This document shows positions 53,181 to 60,422 of a stretch of 64,000 nucleotides of DNA, one piece after another. Within the stretch, counting starts at the first letter, position 1, and every line of letters starts with the position of its first letter. Below the pieces are notes generated by a model. It saw only the letters and a program-made list of their open reading frames with translations, had not been told where the DNA came from and did no database searches. Source of the DNA: Betaproteobacteria bacterium GR16-43. GTDB taxonomy: Bacteria; Pseudomonadota; Gammaproteobacteria; Burkholderiales; Usitatibacteraceae. A program made the translations under genes and the position numbers. The DNA lies in NCBI GenBank assembly GCA_001953215.1, contig CP019169.1, positions 2,728,001 to 2,792,000 of the forward strand, in the 5' to 3' direction.

Positions 53181-54134
53181 TCAGGCAGGGAGTAGGGGAA
53201 GCAGCCGCCACTGATTTGCCGATGCGTGGTGCGTCTCGTCGGCAACGGCCTTGCCGATGGCTGAGATCATTGTAGACCCGTGCCACGCGTCTTGGTAGGC
53301 CGTCCAGGCCTGGGCCAGGCTCGAGCGGCGCAGGTCGGCGCAGGCGTGCGGCAACGCGGCGGCGATCTTCACCCAGCCGTTCGGCAGGACAAGGAGCGTG
53401 GCCGGGGGCTCGCGCAAGCTCTCCGCAAGGCCTTCCTCGAGGCTGAAGGGCTCATAGCAGACCTCCATGCCTCCGTCCCGTTTCGCTTCCGCGAGCAGGG
53501 TCCGGAATTCCGTCCAGTCCGCCTCGGGCGCGGCGACCCGCTCCCAATGGCGCGCGGCCGTTCCGACGCGCATGAGACGTCCGGAGTTGAATCGGAACGC
53601 ACCCAGCGCGCGGGCGCGCTCGAGGACCGCGGCGGCCTCGTGCAGGTTGATCCGCGTCGGGGCGAACGTGATCTCGAGCGGCAGGCCCGCCTCGCGTACG
53701 GCGCGGCAGGCCGCGTGTGCCTTGGCAAGCGAGCCTCCCGGGCGCTGGCGCGCGTAGGTCGCTTCCGTGTCGCCATCGAGGCTCAGCTGGATCGACCGGA
53801 TCGGCAGGGCCGCGAGCCGGCGTGCGATGGCGGTGTCGAAACGCTGCCCATTGGTTTCGATCTTGAGCTGCACGCCGGCCGCACCCAGCGTCTCGGCAAC
53901 GTCGATGAAATGGGGCGAGACGAGCGGCTCGCCGCCGCAGAGCATCACGTAGGGAACCTCGTTGGCGATGATCTCGCCCGCGAGCCGCAGCGCCTCCTCG
54001 CGCGACAGCTCGTCGGGCAGCCGCTTGCCCGGCGCGGACTCGGTGCAGCAATGCAGGCAGGCGAGGTCGCAATCGCGCGTGAGTTGCCAGGTCACAAGCA
54101 ACGGTGCCTTCAGCGAATCGATGCGATGAGCCAC
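53181..54134 (-). CDS. Radical SAM protein 2 of the RiPP-like cluster
   Basis: About 317 residues from the GTG at 54134, one base after the prenyltransferase stop. It has CDLACLHC, LCGGEPLVSPHF, LKIETNGQRFD and LSLDGDTEATYARQ. The C-terminal LPNGWVKIAAALPHACADLR...WTAYQDAWHG parallels the other two paralogs. An earlier ATG (54209) would overlap the prenyltransferase gene by 74 bases and is not favoured. Probable peptide-modifying enzyme. Confidence 0.87.
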   Translation of the reverse strand: MAHRIDSLKAPLLVTWQLTRDCDLACLHCCTESAPGKRLPDELSREEALRLAGEIIANEVPYVMLCGGEPLVSPHFIDVAETLGAAGVQLKIETNGQRFDTAIARRLAALPIRSIQLSLDGDTEATYARQRPGGSLAKAHAACRAVREAGLPLEITFAPTRINLHEAAAVLERARALGAFRFNSGRLMRVGTAARHWERVAAPEADWTEFRTLLAEAKRDGGMEVCYEPFSLEEGLAESLREPPATLLVLPNGWVKIAAALPHACADLRRSSLAQAWTAYQDAWHGSTMISAIGKAVADETHHASANQWRLLPLLPA

Positions 54135-54135
54135 G

Positions 54136-55056
54136 CTACCGCCAGGCCTGGAGGAGGATCGCCAGGCAGAAAGCCCCGGTCGCCACGACATACGCGAGGA
54201 CCATGGCACGCATCGCCGGCAGGAAGTGGCGTGGCGCGGAGAAGTGGCGCGCCGCCGTGCGGGCGCTCGACACCACGAACGGCAGGGCCGCGAGCGTCGC
54301 GAGGCATGCGACCGGAAAGGCTCCCGCGAGAACTCCCGCCACGACGATCCCGAGCCCCGCGAGCGCGAGGCCGACGTAGAGCCGCACGGCGTTCTCGCGC
54401 CCGAAGCGGACCACGAGGTTGCGCTTGCCGACGAGCCGGTCCTGGTGGAAGTCGGGGATCGCGTTGACGATCGCCAGCGCCATGATGAAGCACGCCGGCA
54501 CCAGCGAGGCGGCGAACGCGGGCCACGAGGCCGAGCGCGTGTGCAGGTAGAGGCTGCCCAGCACCATCCAGGGACCGTACGAGAGCGCGATCATGAGTTC
54601 GCCCAGCCCGCGATAGGACCAGCGGATCGGCGGGGCCTCGTAGAAGATCGCGGCGGCGCCGCCCAGCAGTGCGAACGCGAGGATGGGCCAGCCCACATGC
54701 AGTGCGAGGTACACACCGACGGCCAGGGCTCCCGCGAACGCAGTGCTGCCGATCCAGAACACCGCGCGCGCCACCGGCGGGACGTCCTCGGGGTTGAAGA
54801 CGCGATCGGTTCCCATGCGTGCATCGAAGTACTCGTTGAAGGCTTCGACGCCGATCACGCTGAGCACGACGCCGCCGAAGGCGCTCCAGAAGGCGGAAGG
54901 ATCGAAGGCTCCGGCCATCGCGTAGGCCCACGCCGCACCGAGCAGGTAGGGAAGCAGCCCGGCGTAGAGAAAAAAGCGGTAGCGAACGAGGGTCGCCACG
55001 CGCATCAGGCGCGCGGCGAGGCCGAGCCCGGGCGCGGAGTGCGGTGCGGTGGTCAC
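54136..55056 (-). CDS. UbiA-type prenyltransferase of the RiPP-like cluster
   Basis: 306 residues, about eight or nine hydrophobic helices. Both aspartate-rich motifs of the UbiA superfamily are present: NEYFDARMGTD and NAIPDFHQDRLVGKRN, which bind Mg-prenyl diphosphate. Closest in style to MenA-like aromatic prenyltransferases. The GTG start overlaps the radical SAM 1 stop as GTGA, so it is fully embedded in the peptide-modification operon. It may prenylate a Tyr-derived ring; a role in ordinary quinone synthesis is the alternative. Confidence 0.88.
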   Translation of the reverse strand: MTTAPHSAPGLGLAARLMRVATLVRYRFFLYAGLLPYLLGAAWAYAMAGAFDPSAFWSAFGGVVLSVIGVEAFNEYFDARMGTDRVFNPEDVPPVARAVFWIGSTAFAGALAVGVYLALHVGWPILAFALLGGAAAIFYEAPPIRWSYRGLGELMIALSYGPWMVLGSLYLHTRSASWPAFAASLVPACFIMALAIVNAIPDFHQDRLVGKRNLVVRFGRENAVRLYVGLALAGLGIVVAGVLAGAFPVACLATLAALPFVVSSARTAARHFSAPRHFLPAMRAMVLAYVVATGAFCLAILLQAWR

Positions 55057-56003
55057 ACGTGGACCCACTCGTGGAGAGTACGCGTGCGCCCGGGGTCCAC
55101 GGCGAGCTCGTCGACGAACGTGGCCACGCGCGGGTCGCGCCACGCACGCCGGAAATTGGCCCAGACCTCGGCGAGGGGTTGCGTGCGCAGGTCGCCGCAA
55201 ATGAAGGGAAGGGCGTTGATCAGTTTCACGAGACCGTTGGGCAACACGATCAGCAATGCGGCCGGATGGTGCAAGCGGTATCGCAGTTCTTCCAGCAACC
55301 CGGCTTCGTGGTAGTCCACGCGCATGCGCCCGCGATACTCGAGCCGCTTGGAAGCGAGGATGCGGAAGTACTCGGCATACGCCTCGTCGGTGAGGGCGAG
55401 GTGGCGCCAGGCCTTGACCGCGTTGCCGGTGAACATGGTCCTGCCGGAGTAGAAGCTCGAGGCGCCGAGCTCGAAGGCGAGGTCGACGATGCGCTCCGCC
55501 TCGTGGATGTTGAAGCTCGCGGGCGAGAAATTCACCTCGATCGGAACGCCGGCTCGCGCGAGGTTGCGGATGCCGTCCACGGTCCGGTCGAATTCGCCGC
55601 GCACGCGCATGCGGCCGAACGTGGCGCTCGAGGCGCCATCGAGGCTCACCTGGACCGCCTTCACGCCCAGGTCCTTCAGGCGCGCGCAGTTTTCCGGCGT
55701 GAGGTAGTGGCCGTTGGTTTCGATCTTCAACTGGCTGCCGCGCTTGGTGACGCGCTCGACCATCTCGAAGAAGTGCGCGTGCAGCATCGGCTCGCCGCCC
55801 GAGAACGAGAGGTAGGGCACCTCGTTGTCCATGAGCTGGTCGATCACGGCGAGGACCTCGTCGCGGCCGAGCTCGTCGGCGAATGCCTTGCCGGGCCCGC
55901 TTTCCTCGATGCAGTGGAGGCAGGCGAGATTGCACTCGTTGGTGATCTGCCAGGCCACGTACAGCGGCGCCGCGAGTTCCCCCGATTGCGCTTCGCCGCT
56001 CAA
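55053..56003 (-). CDS. Radical SAM protein 1 of the RiPP-like cluster
   Basis: 316 residues with CNLACLHC, FSGGEPMLHAHF, LKIETNGHYLT and VSLDGASSATFGRM. The C-terminus VLPNGLVKLINALPFICGDLR...WANFRRAWRD is the SPASM-like end shared by all three paralogs. The TTG start overlaps the stop of the PqqD-like gene. Being next to the recognition protein it may act first on the peptide. Confidence 0.88.
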   Translation of the reverse strand: MSGEAQSGELAAPLYVAWQITNECNLACLHCIEESGPGKAFADELGRDEVLAVIDQLMDNEVPYLSFSGGEPMLHAHFFEMVERVTKRGSQLKIETNGHYLTPENCARLKDLGVKAVQVSLDGASSATFGRMRVRGEFDRTVDGIRNLARAGVPIEVNFSPASFNIHEAERIVDLAFELGASSFYSGRTMFTGNAVKAWRHLALTDEAYAEYFRILASKRLEYRGRMRVDYHEAGLLEELRYRLHHPAALLIVLPNGLVKLINALPFICGDLRTQPLAEVWANFRRAWRDPRVATFVDELAVDPGRTRTLHEWVHV

Positions 56004-56251
56004 TCCGCCACCAGGCCCTTGTCGCGCATCTCGGTGATGAAGGCTTCCACTTCGCGCTCGATGGTGCCGCCCGACGCCTCGAAGCGCGTGGCGAGCCGCG
56101 GGGCGATGTCCGCCGTCGCCGTCCCCGCGACGATCTCGCGAACCACGGCCGCGGCGGTCGGCGTGAGCGTGAAGACCTTCTCCGAGCGGGTCTCGAACAG
56201 GACGCCGCCGAACTTCTCCTCGCGAAACTTCACGTACTGTGCGAGTCGCAT
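56000..56251 (-). CDS. PqqD-like peptide-recognition protein (RRE)
   Basis: 83 residues matching the PqqD/MftB fold: VKFREEKFGGVLFETRSEKV (beta strands), FTLTPTAAAVVREI (helix) and a C-terminal helix pair. These small winged proteins bind the leader of a precursor peptide and present it to a radical SAM enzyme. First gene of the cluster, with a GGGGAG ribosome site, and coupled to radical SAM 1. Confidence 0.87.
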   Translation of the reverse strand: MRLAQYVKFREEKFGGVLFETRSEKVFTLTPTAAAVVREIVAGTATADIAPRLATRFEASGGTIEREVEAFITEMRDKGLVAD

Positions 56252-56281
56252 GCGATCTCCCCGGTCAGGAACGGCGTATCG

Positions 56282-56300
56282 CCGCCTTCGGCGGATTCTA
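56282..56300 (-). promoter_or_regulatory. Possible promoter and hairpin before the RiPP-like cluster
   Basis: On the minus strand TAGAAT (56300-56295) may be a -10 box, overlapping a CCGCC-TTC-GGCGG hairpin (56282-56294) in the leader. No clear -35 box. It is the only likely promoter position between the lipoprotein hydrolase and the PqqD-like gene. Confidence 0.35.
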
Positions 56301-56336
56301 GCGCCGACCGCGGCCGGGGAGGATTGCCCCTTGGTG

Positions 56337-57212
56337 CTAGTTCGCGCGCACGAAGCGCTCGATGTCGTCGAGGATCGGCTCGTCCTTCCGGAACGGCGCG
56401 GCGAGCAGGCCCACGATCGTGTAGTGGTTGCAGTCCGGATAGTGGACCTCGGTCACCGTCCGGCCCTCCCGCTTCAGCTTCGCGGCGAGGCGAATGGTGT
56501 TCCCGGGCGAGACCGACGCGTCCTTGTCGCCGGTCATCAGCAGGGCCGGCGGCGCCGAGGCGCTCACGAAGTTGATCGGCTGCGTCCGGGCGATGGTCGC
56601 CTCGGGCGCGAAGATCTTCTTCAGCGTTTCGTCGCGCAGCGGAAGGAAGTCGTAGGGACCCGCGAGCCCGATGAACCCGGACACGGCCGTGGGCGTGAGG
56701 CCCTGTTGCGCCAGGAACTGTGGATCGAGCGAGACCATGGCGGCGATGTGCGCGCCGGCCGAGTGGCCCATCAGGAACACCTTGTCGGGATTGCCGCCGT
56801 GGGCGCGCGCGTTCTTCTTTGTCCAGGCCACTGCGGCGGCCGCGTCGTCGAGGAAGCCCGGGAAAGTCACGGCCGGATAGACGCGATAGTCCGGAAGGAT
56901 CGCGACGAAGCCGCGCGAGGCGAGCGCTTCGGCCGCGAACAGGTAATTGCCCTTCTCGCCGGAGTCCCACGAGCCGCCGTAGAAGAACACGACCACGGGG
57001 GCGTCGGGTGGAAGGTCGCGCTGCCGGTAGACGTCCAGCTTGTAGCGGGGGTCGGCGCCGTAGGCGATGTCACGCCGGATCTCGAGGTCGCTGGTCGGCG
57101 TGAGCGTGTTCAGCAGCGTGATGGCGGAGCAGCCGCCCAGCGCCATGGCGGCGGCGCAGAGGGCGAGGAAGCGGGCGAGGAGGCGGGAAGCGGCGGGGGC
57201 GGTGGGGTTCAT
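56337..57212 (-). CDS. Alpha/beta hydrolase lipoprotein (hormone-sensitive-lipase-like esterase)
   Basis: 291 residues with a lipobox (AAMALGGCSA, Cys28). The catalytic nucleophile is in GHSAGAH; the oxyanion region VVVFFYGGSWDSG and the C-terminal HYPDCNHYTIV supply the remaining sites. It cleaves esters or amides in the envelope. It stands 85 bases upstream of the PqqD-like gene on the same strand, so it might be cotranscribed with the peptide cluster, but no overlap forces this. Confidence 0.82.
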   Translation of the reverse strand: MNPTAPAASRLLARFLALCAAAMALGGCSAITLLNTLTPTSDLEIRRDIAYGADPRYKLDVYRQRDLPPDAPVVVFFYGGSWDSGEKGNYLFAAEALASRGFVAILPDYRVYPAVTFPGFLDDAAAAVAWTKKNARAHGGNPDKVFLMGHSAGAHIAAMVSLDPQFLAQQGLTPTAVSGFIGLAGPYDFLPLRDETLKKIFAPEATIARTQPINFVSASAPPALLMTGDKDASVSPGNTIRLAAKLKREGRTVTEVHYPDCNHYTIVGLLAAPFRKDEPILDDIERFVRAN

Positions 57213-57258
57213 GGGGCTATTTTGCCCCCACCGCGTTTCGCATGCACCCCGTCCCGGC

Positions 57259-58764
57259 CTACCAGGTGTAGCGCACCGTGTAGCGCACCACCGCCTCGCC
57301 CTTCGGCCCGATCTTCACCGGGAAGTGCAGCGTGCGCGAATCTTCCTTCGTGAACTCGTGCGTCTTGCGCAGGATCGTCCAGTTGCTCCAGCGGTAGAGC
57401 GATTCGCGCACCAGCACGGTCTCGCTGGCGTCGGGCTTCTGGTTGCGCACGCGCACCTCGATGTCCTCTTCCATCCACTTCGCGTCGGTGTTGATGCGGA
57501 AGTCGACCTGCTTCCGCTCGCCGACCACGTCGAAGGCGCTACCCAGCTTGATCTGCACCGTCTCGTCGCGCGCGGTGTGGTCGATCAGGTCCTCGCCGAT
57601 GAATTCCAGGCTCTGGTCGGCTTCGTCCAGCTTCGAGACGCGCACCTTGCCGGCCGGCAGCGGCACGCCGAGGTTGTTCGCCTTCGCGTTCTTCACGCGC
57701 AGGTAGACATCGACCTTCTTGTTGCCGGTGGCGCCGTAGGCGCGGTCGACCATCGGCGAGCCGTAGTACGGATAGGCGTAGCCCTGGCCGAAGTACACCA
57801 GCTTCTTCTCGCAGCCCACGCCCGCGGCCATCGGGAAGAGCTCGATCTGCTTCATCGAATTCTGCGCGAGCGACGTGGGCCGGCCGAGCGTGTAGAGGTG
57901 GTACTCGAAGAAGGCCTTTTCCTGGAAGCCCTCGTCTTTGCGCGCGACGCGGGATTCGAGCGCCATGGCACCGACGGCCGCGGGCCGCGCAGCGGGGGGC
58001 TGCGCGCGTTGCACGTCCCCGGCGATCAGCTTCAGCTTCGCATCGGAGAACGAGGCGCCCGACTGGTTCACGATCGTGACCCACGCACCCACGTCCACCT
58101 TGCAGTTGCCCGCACTGGTCTCCGTGTAGGTGAGGTTGTAGTCGGTCCACCATGTCATGCCGCCGGTCTGGTAGGTGAAGCGCGACTGGTGCGTTCCCGC
58201 GGTGGCGGCGTCGAGGTCCCAGGCGAGCGTGGGCTTGCTGATGAGGCCGCCGGGCAGGCTCGGCAGCCGCACGCCCGAGTAGCCGTGGACCACGCGCAGC
58301 GACCCGTCGGGATTGCGCAGCGTGACGCCGCCCTGCGTCCCGATCAACGTGCCGGTGATCGACTCGACCGACTGGCCGCGCACCTGTTCCAGCGTGACCT
58401 CGCGGTCGAGGTAGCGCGACATCAGCTTCTGCGGGCTGGTGAGGTCGAACTCGAAGCTCTGCTCCACCACGCTGGTGCCCTTCGGATCGGTGAGCGACGC
58501 GAACGAGACCGTCGTCGGGTCGATCAACGCCGGCACGTCGGTGATCCTCAGGATGTTGCGGCCGGACTTGAGCACGAAGGGGCGCTCTTCGCGCACCAGC
58601 GCATAGCCGGGCACCGCCGTGCCTTCCCCGCCGCTCTTGAAGGTCTGGGGGTCGAGCGTCCCGGGGCGGGCGCTGGAGTAGATCGTGAGGGACGTGGCGG
58701 CGTCGGCCAGGGCGGGAATCGTTGCGGCCAGGGCGACGGCGAGCGGGCGGAGGAGGGGTTTCAT
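57259..58764 (-). CDS. Exported DUF4139 protein
   Basis: 501 residues with a signal peptide (ALAATIPALADA). Long beta-rich regions match DUF4139: WWTDYNLTYTETSAGNC, then YKVRN-like strands such as KVDVYLRVKNAKANNLGVPLPAGKVRV and RYTVRYTW at the C-terminus. Function of the family is unknown; likely periplasmic. Divergent from the moxR-like gene with 66 bases between. Confidence 0.8.
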   Translation of the reverse strand: MKPLLRPLAVALAATIPALADAATSLTIYSSARPGTLDPQTFKSGGEGTAVPGYALVREERPFVLKSGRNILRITDVPALIDPTTVSFASLTDPKGTSVVEQSFEFDLTSPQKLMSRYLDREVTLEQVRGQSVESITGTLIGTQGGVTLRNPDGSLRVVHGYSGVRLPSLPGGLISKPTLAWDLDAATAGTHQSRFTYQTGGMTWWTDYNLTYTETSAGNCKVDVGAWVTIVNQSGASFSDAKLKLIAGDVQRAQPPAARPAAVGAMALESRVARKDEGFQEKAFFEYHLYTLGRPTSLAQNSMKQIELFPMAAGVGCEKKLVYFGQGYAYPYYGSPMVDRAYGATGNKKVDVYLRVKNAKANNLGVPLPAGKVRVSKLDEADQSLEFIGEDLIDHTARDETVQIKLGSAFDVVGERKQVDFRINTDAKWMEEDIEVRVRNQKPDASETVLVRESLYRWSNWTILRKTHEFTKEDSRTLHFPVKIGPKGEAVVRYTVRYTW

Positions 58765-58818
58765 GGGGGTTCTCGGTGGGTAGGTCCGGTTGTTAACGTG
58801 CGGCCCTCGCCGGGGGGT

Positions 58819-58824
58819 TAAAAT
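58819..58824 (+). promoter_or_regulatory. Candidate -10 box six bases from the moxR start codon
   Basis: TAAAAT followed by CGGGGC and ATG. The transcript would start at or beside the initiation codon, leaving no room for a ribosome site. Same spacing as at moaA and DUF3305. Confidence 0.5.
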
Positions 58825-58830
58825 CGGGGC

Positions 58831-59673
58831 ATGAGATTCCAGGGCACCGACACCTACGTCGCCGACGACGACCTCAAGATCGCGGTGAACGCCGCGATCA
58901 CCCTGCAACGCCCGCTGCTGGTGAAGGGCGAGCCCGGCACCGGCAAGACGATGCTCGCCGAGGAGGTGGCGCGCGCCCTCGGCATGACGCTCCACCAGTG
59001 GCATATCAAGTCCACCACGAAGGCGCAGCAGGGTCTCTACGAGTATGACGCCGTTTCGCGCCTGCGCGATTCGCAGCTGGGCGACGGGCGCGTGGCCGAC
59101 ATCGGCAACTACATCCTGAAGGGCGTGCTCTGGCAGGCGTTCGAGTCGGAGAAGCAATCGGTCGTGCTGATCGATGAGATCGACAAGGCCGACATCGAGT
59201 TCCCCAACGACCTCCTGCGCGAGCTCGACCGCATGGAGTTCCACGTCTACGAGACGCGCCAGACCATCCGCGCCCGCCACCGGCCCGTGATCCTCATCAC
59301 CTCCAACAACGAGAAGGAGCTGCCCGACGCCTTCCTGCGCCGCTGCTTCTTCCACTACATCCGCTTCCCCGACAAGGACGCGATGCAGGCCATCGTGGAC
59401 GTGCACTTCCCGGGCATCCAGAAGCGCCTCGTTCAAGCAGCCATGGAGGTGTTCTTCGACATCCGCGAGATGCCCGGCCTGAAGAAGAAGCCGTCCACGT
59501 CCGAACTGCTCGACTGGCTGAAGCTCCTGCTGGCCGAGGACATCCCGCCGGAGGCGCTGAGGAGCGAGGGCCACCAGGCGGCCATCCCGCCGCTCTACGG
59601 CGCGCTGGTGAAGAACGAGCAGGACGTGCACCTGTTCGAGCAGTTGCTGTTCCTGCAGCGTCGCGGACGCTGA
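58831..59673 (+). CDS. MoxR-family AAA+ ATPase
   Basis: 280 residues: Walker A GEPGTGKTML, Walker B SVVLIDEIDKAD, sensor-1 region LITSNNEKELPDAFLRRCFF. MoxR ATPases work as chaperones with VWA-domain proteins, here the one encoded at 60422-61594. The protein starts immediately with the AAA+ fold and needs no upstream extension. Confidence 0.93.
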   Translation: MRFQGTDTYVADDDLKIAVNAAITLQRPLLVKGEPGTGKTMLAEEVARALGMTLHQWHIKSTTKAQQGLYEYDAVSRLRDSQLGDGRVADIGNYILKGVLWQAFESEKQSVVLIDEIDKADIEFPNDLLRELDRMEFHVYETRQTIRARHRPVILITSNNEKELPDAFLRRCFFHYIRFPDKDAMQAIVDVHFPGIQKRLVQAAMEVFFDIREMPGLKKKPSTSELLDWLKLLLAEDIPPEALRSEGHQAAIPPLYGALVKNEQDVHLFEQLLFLQRRGR

Positions 59674-59699
59674 GCGATCCCAAACCCGAGGAGGTCGTC

Positions 59700-60422
59700 A
59701 TGGCAACGCGCAAGGCGGTGAAGGGCAGGAAGGCCGTCGCGGTGAAGACGAAACCGAAGGCCGTCGCGGCGAAAGCGAAAGCGCCGGTCCGGAAGGCGAA
59801 AGCGCCGGCCCGGAAGCCGGTTGCTCGCAAGGCGGTATCCCGGAAGACATCGCCGGGCACGCAGGTCCTGAAGCTCGCGGGCATCGGCAGCGATGCCGTC
59901 CTGAAAGCCACGGGCAAGGCGTGGTCGGACTGGCTGAAGATCCTCGACAAGGCCGGCGCGGACGGGATGCGCCACAAGGAAATCGCCGAGATGGTCTACG
60001 GGAAGTTCGGCGTGCCGGGCTGGTGGTCGCAGATGGTGACGGTCGGGTACGAGCAGGCGCGCGGGCTGCGCGCCGTGCACGAGAAGGTGAGCGGCTTTTC
60101 CGCGTCGGTCACAAAGACGTTCCAGGCCAACATGGACCGGCTCTACAACGCGTGGCACGACCCGAGGCTGCGCGAAGTCTGGCTGCCGGGCGCGCCGATG
60201 CAGGTGCGCCGCTCGACCGACGGCAAGTCGATGCGCGTCACGTGGACGCTCGGCAATTCCAACGTCGACGTGAACTTCACCTCGAAGGGCCCGGAGAAGA
60301 GCACGGTGCAGGTCGAGCATTCGAAGCTCTCCGACGCCGAGGCGGTGGCGGCGCAGAAGGCCTACTGGAACGCCGGGCTCGAACGCCTCGGCGCCTGGCT
60401 CGGCAACGCGCGCCCGCAGTAG
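59700..60422 (+). CDS. Histone H1-like tail fused to a DUF4287-like and SRPBCC-like protein
   Basis: 240 residues. Residues 1-50 are almost only Lys, Ala, Pro and Arg (KAPVRKAKAPARKPVARKA), like bacterial histone H1 tails. Next comes a helical domain (DWLKILDKAGADGMRHKEIAEMVYGKFG, WWSQMVTVGYEQARG) and a C-terminal SRPBCC/AHSA1-like domain (FQANMDRLYNAWHDPRLREVWLPG). The basic tail suggests DNA or polyanion binding. Lies between MoxR and its VWA partner; the stop shares one base with the next start. Confidence 0.75.
   Translation: MATRKAVKGRKAVAVKTKPKAVAAKAKAPVRKAKAPARKPVARKAVSRKTSPGTQVLKLAGIGSDAVLKATGKAWSDWLKILDKAGADGMRHKEIAEMVYGKFGVPGWWSQMVTVGYEQARGLRAVHEKVSGFSASVTKTFQANMDRLYNAWHDPRLREVWLPGAPMQVRRSTDGKSMRVTWTLGNSNVDVNFTSKGPEKSTVQVEHSKLSDAEAVAAQKAYWNAGLERLGAWLGNARPQ

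Noticed and set aside
52053-56003. The radical SAM genes as pqqE or heme d1 (nirJ) homologs
   Set aside because: The neighbourhood lacks pqqC/pqqB or other nir genes, the proteins are shorter than PqqE, and three paralogs with a prenyltransferase do not fit either pathway.
56337-57212. The lipoprotein hydrolase as a definite member of the peptide cluster
   Set aside because: It is on the same strand but 85 bases away with a possible promoter between, and it has the common esterase form; membership is not supported well enough.
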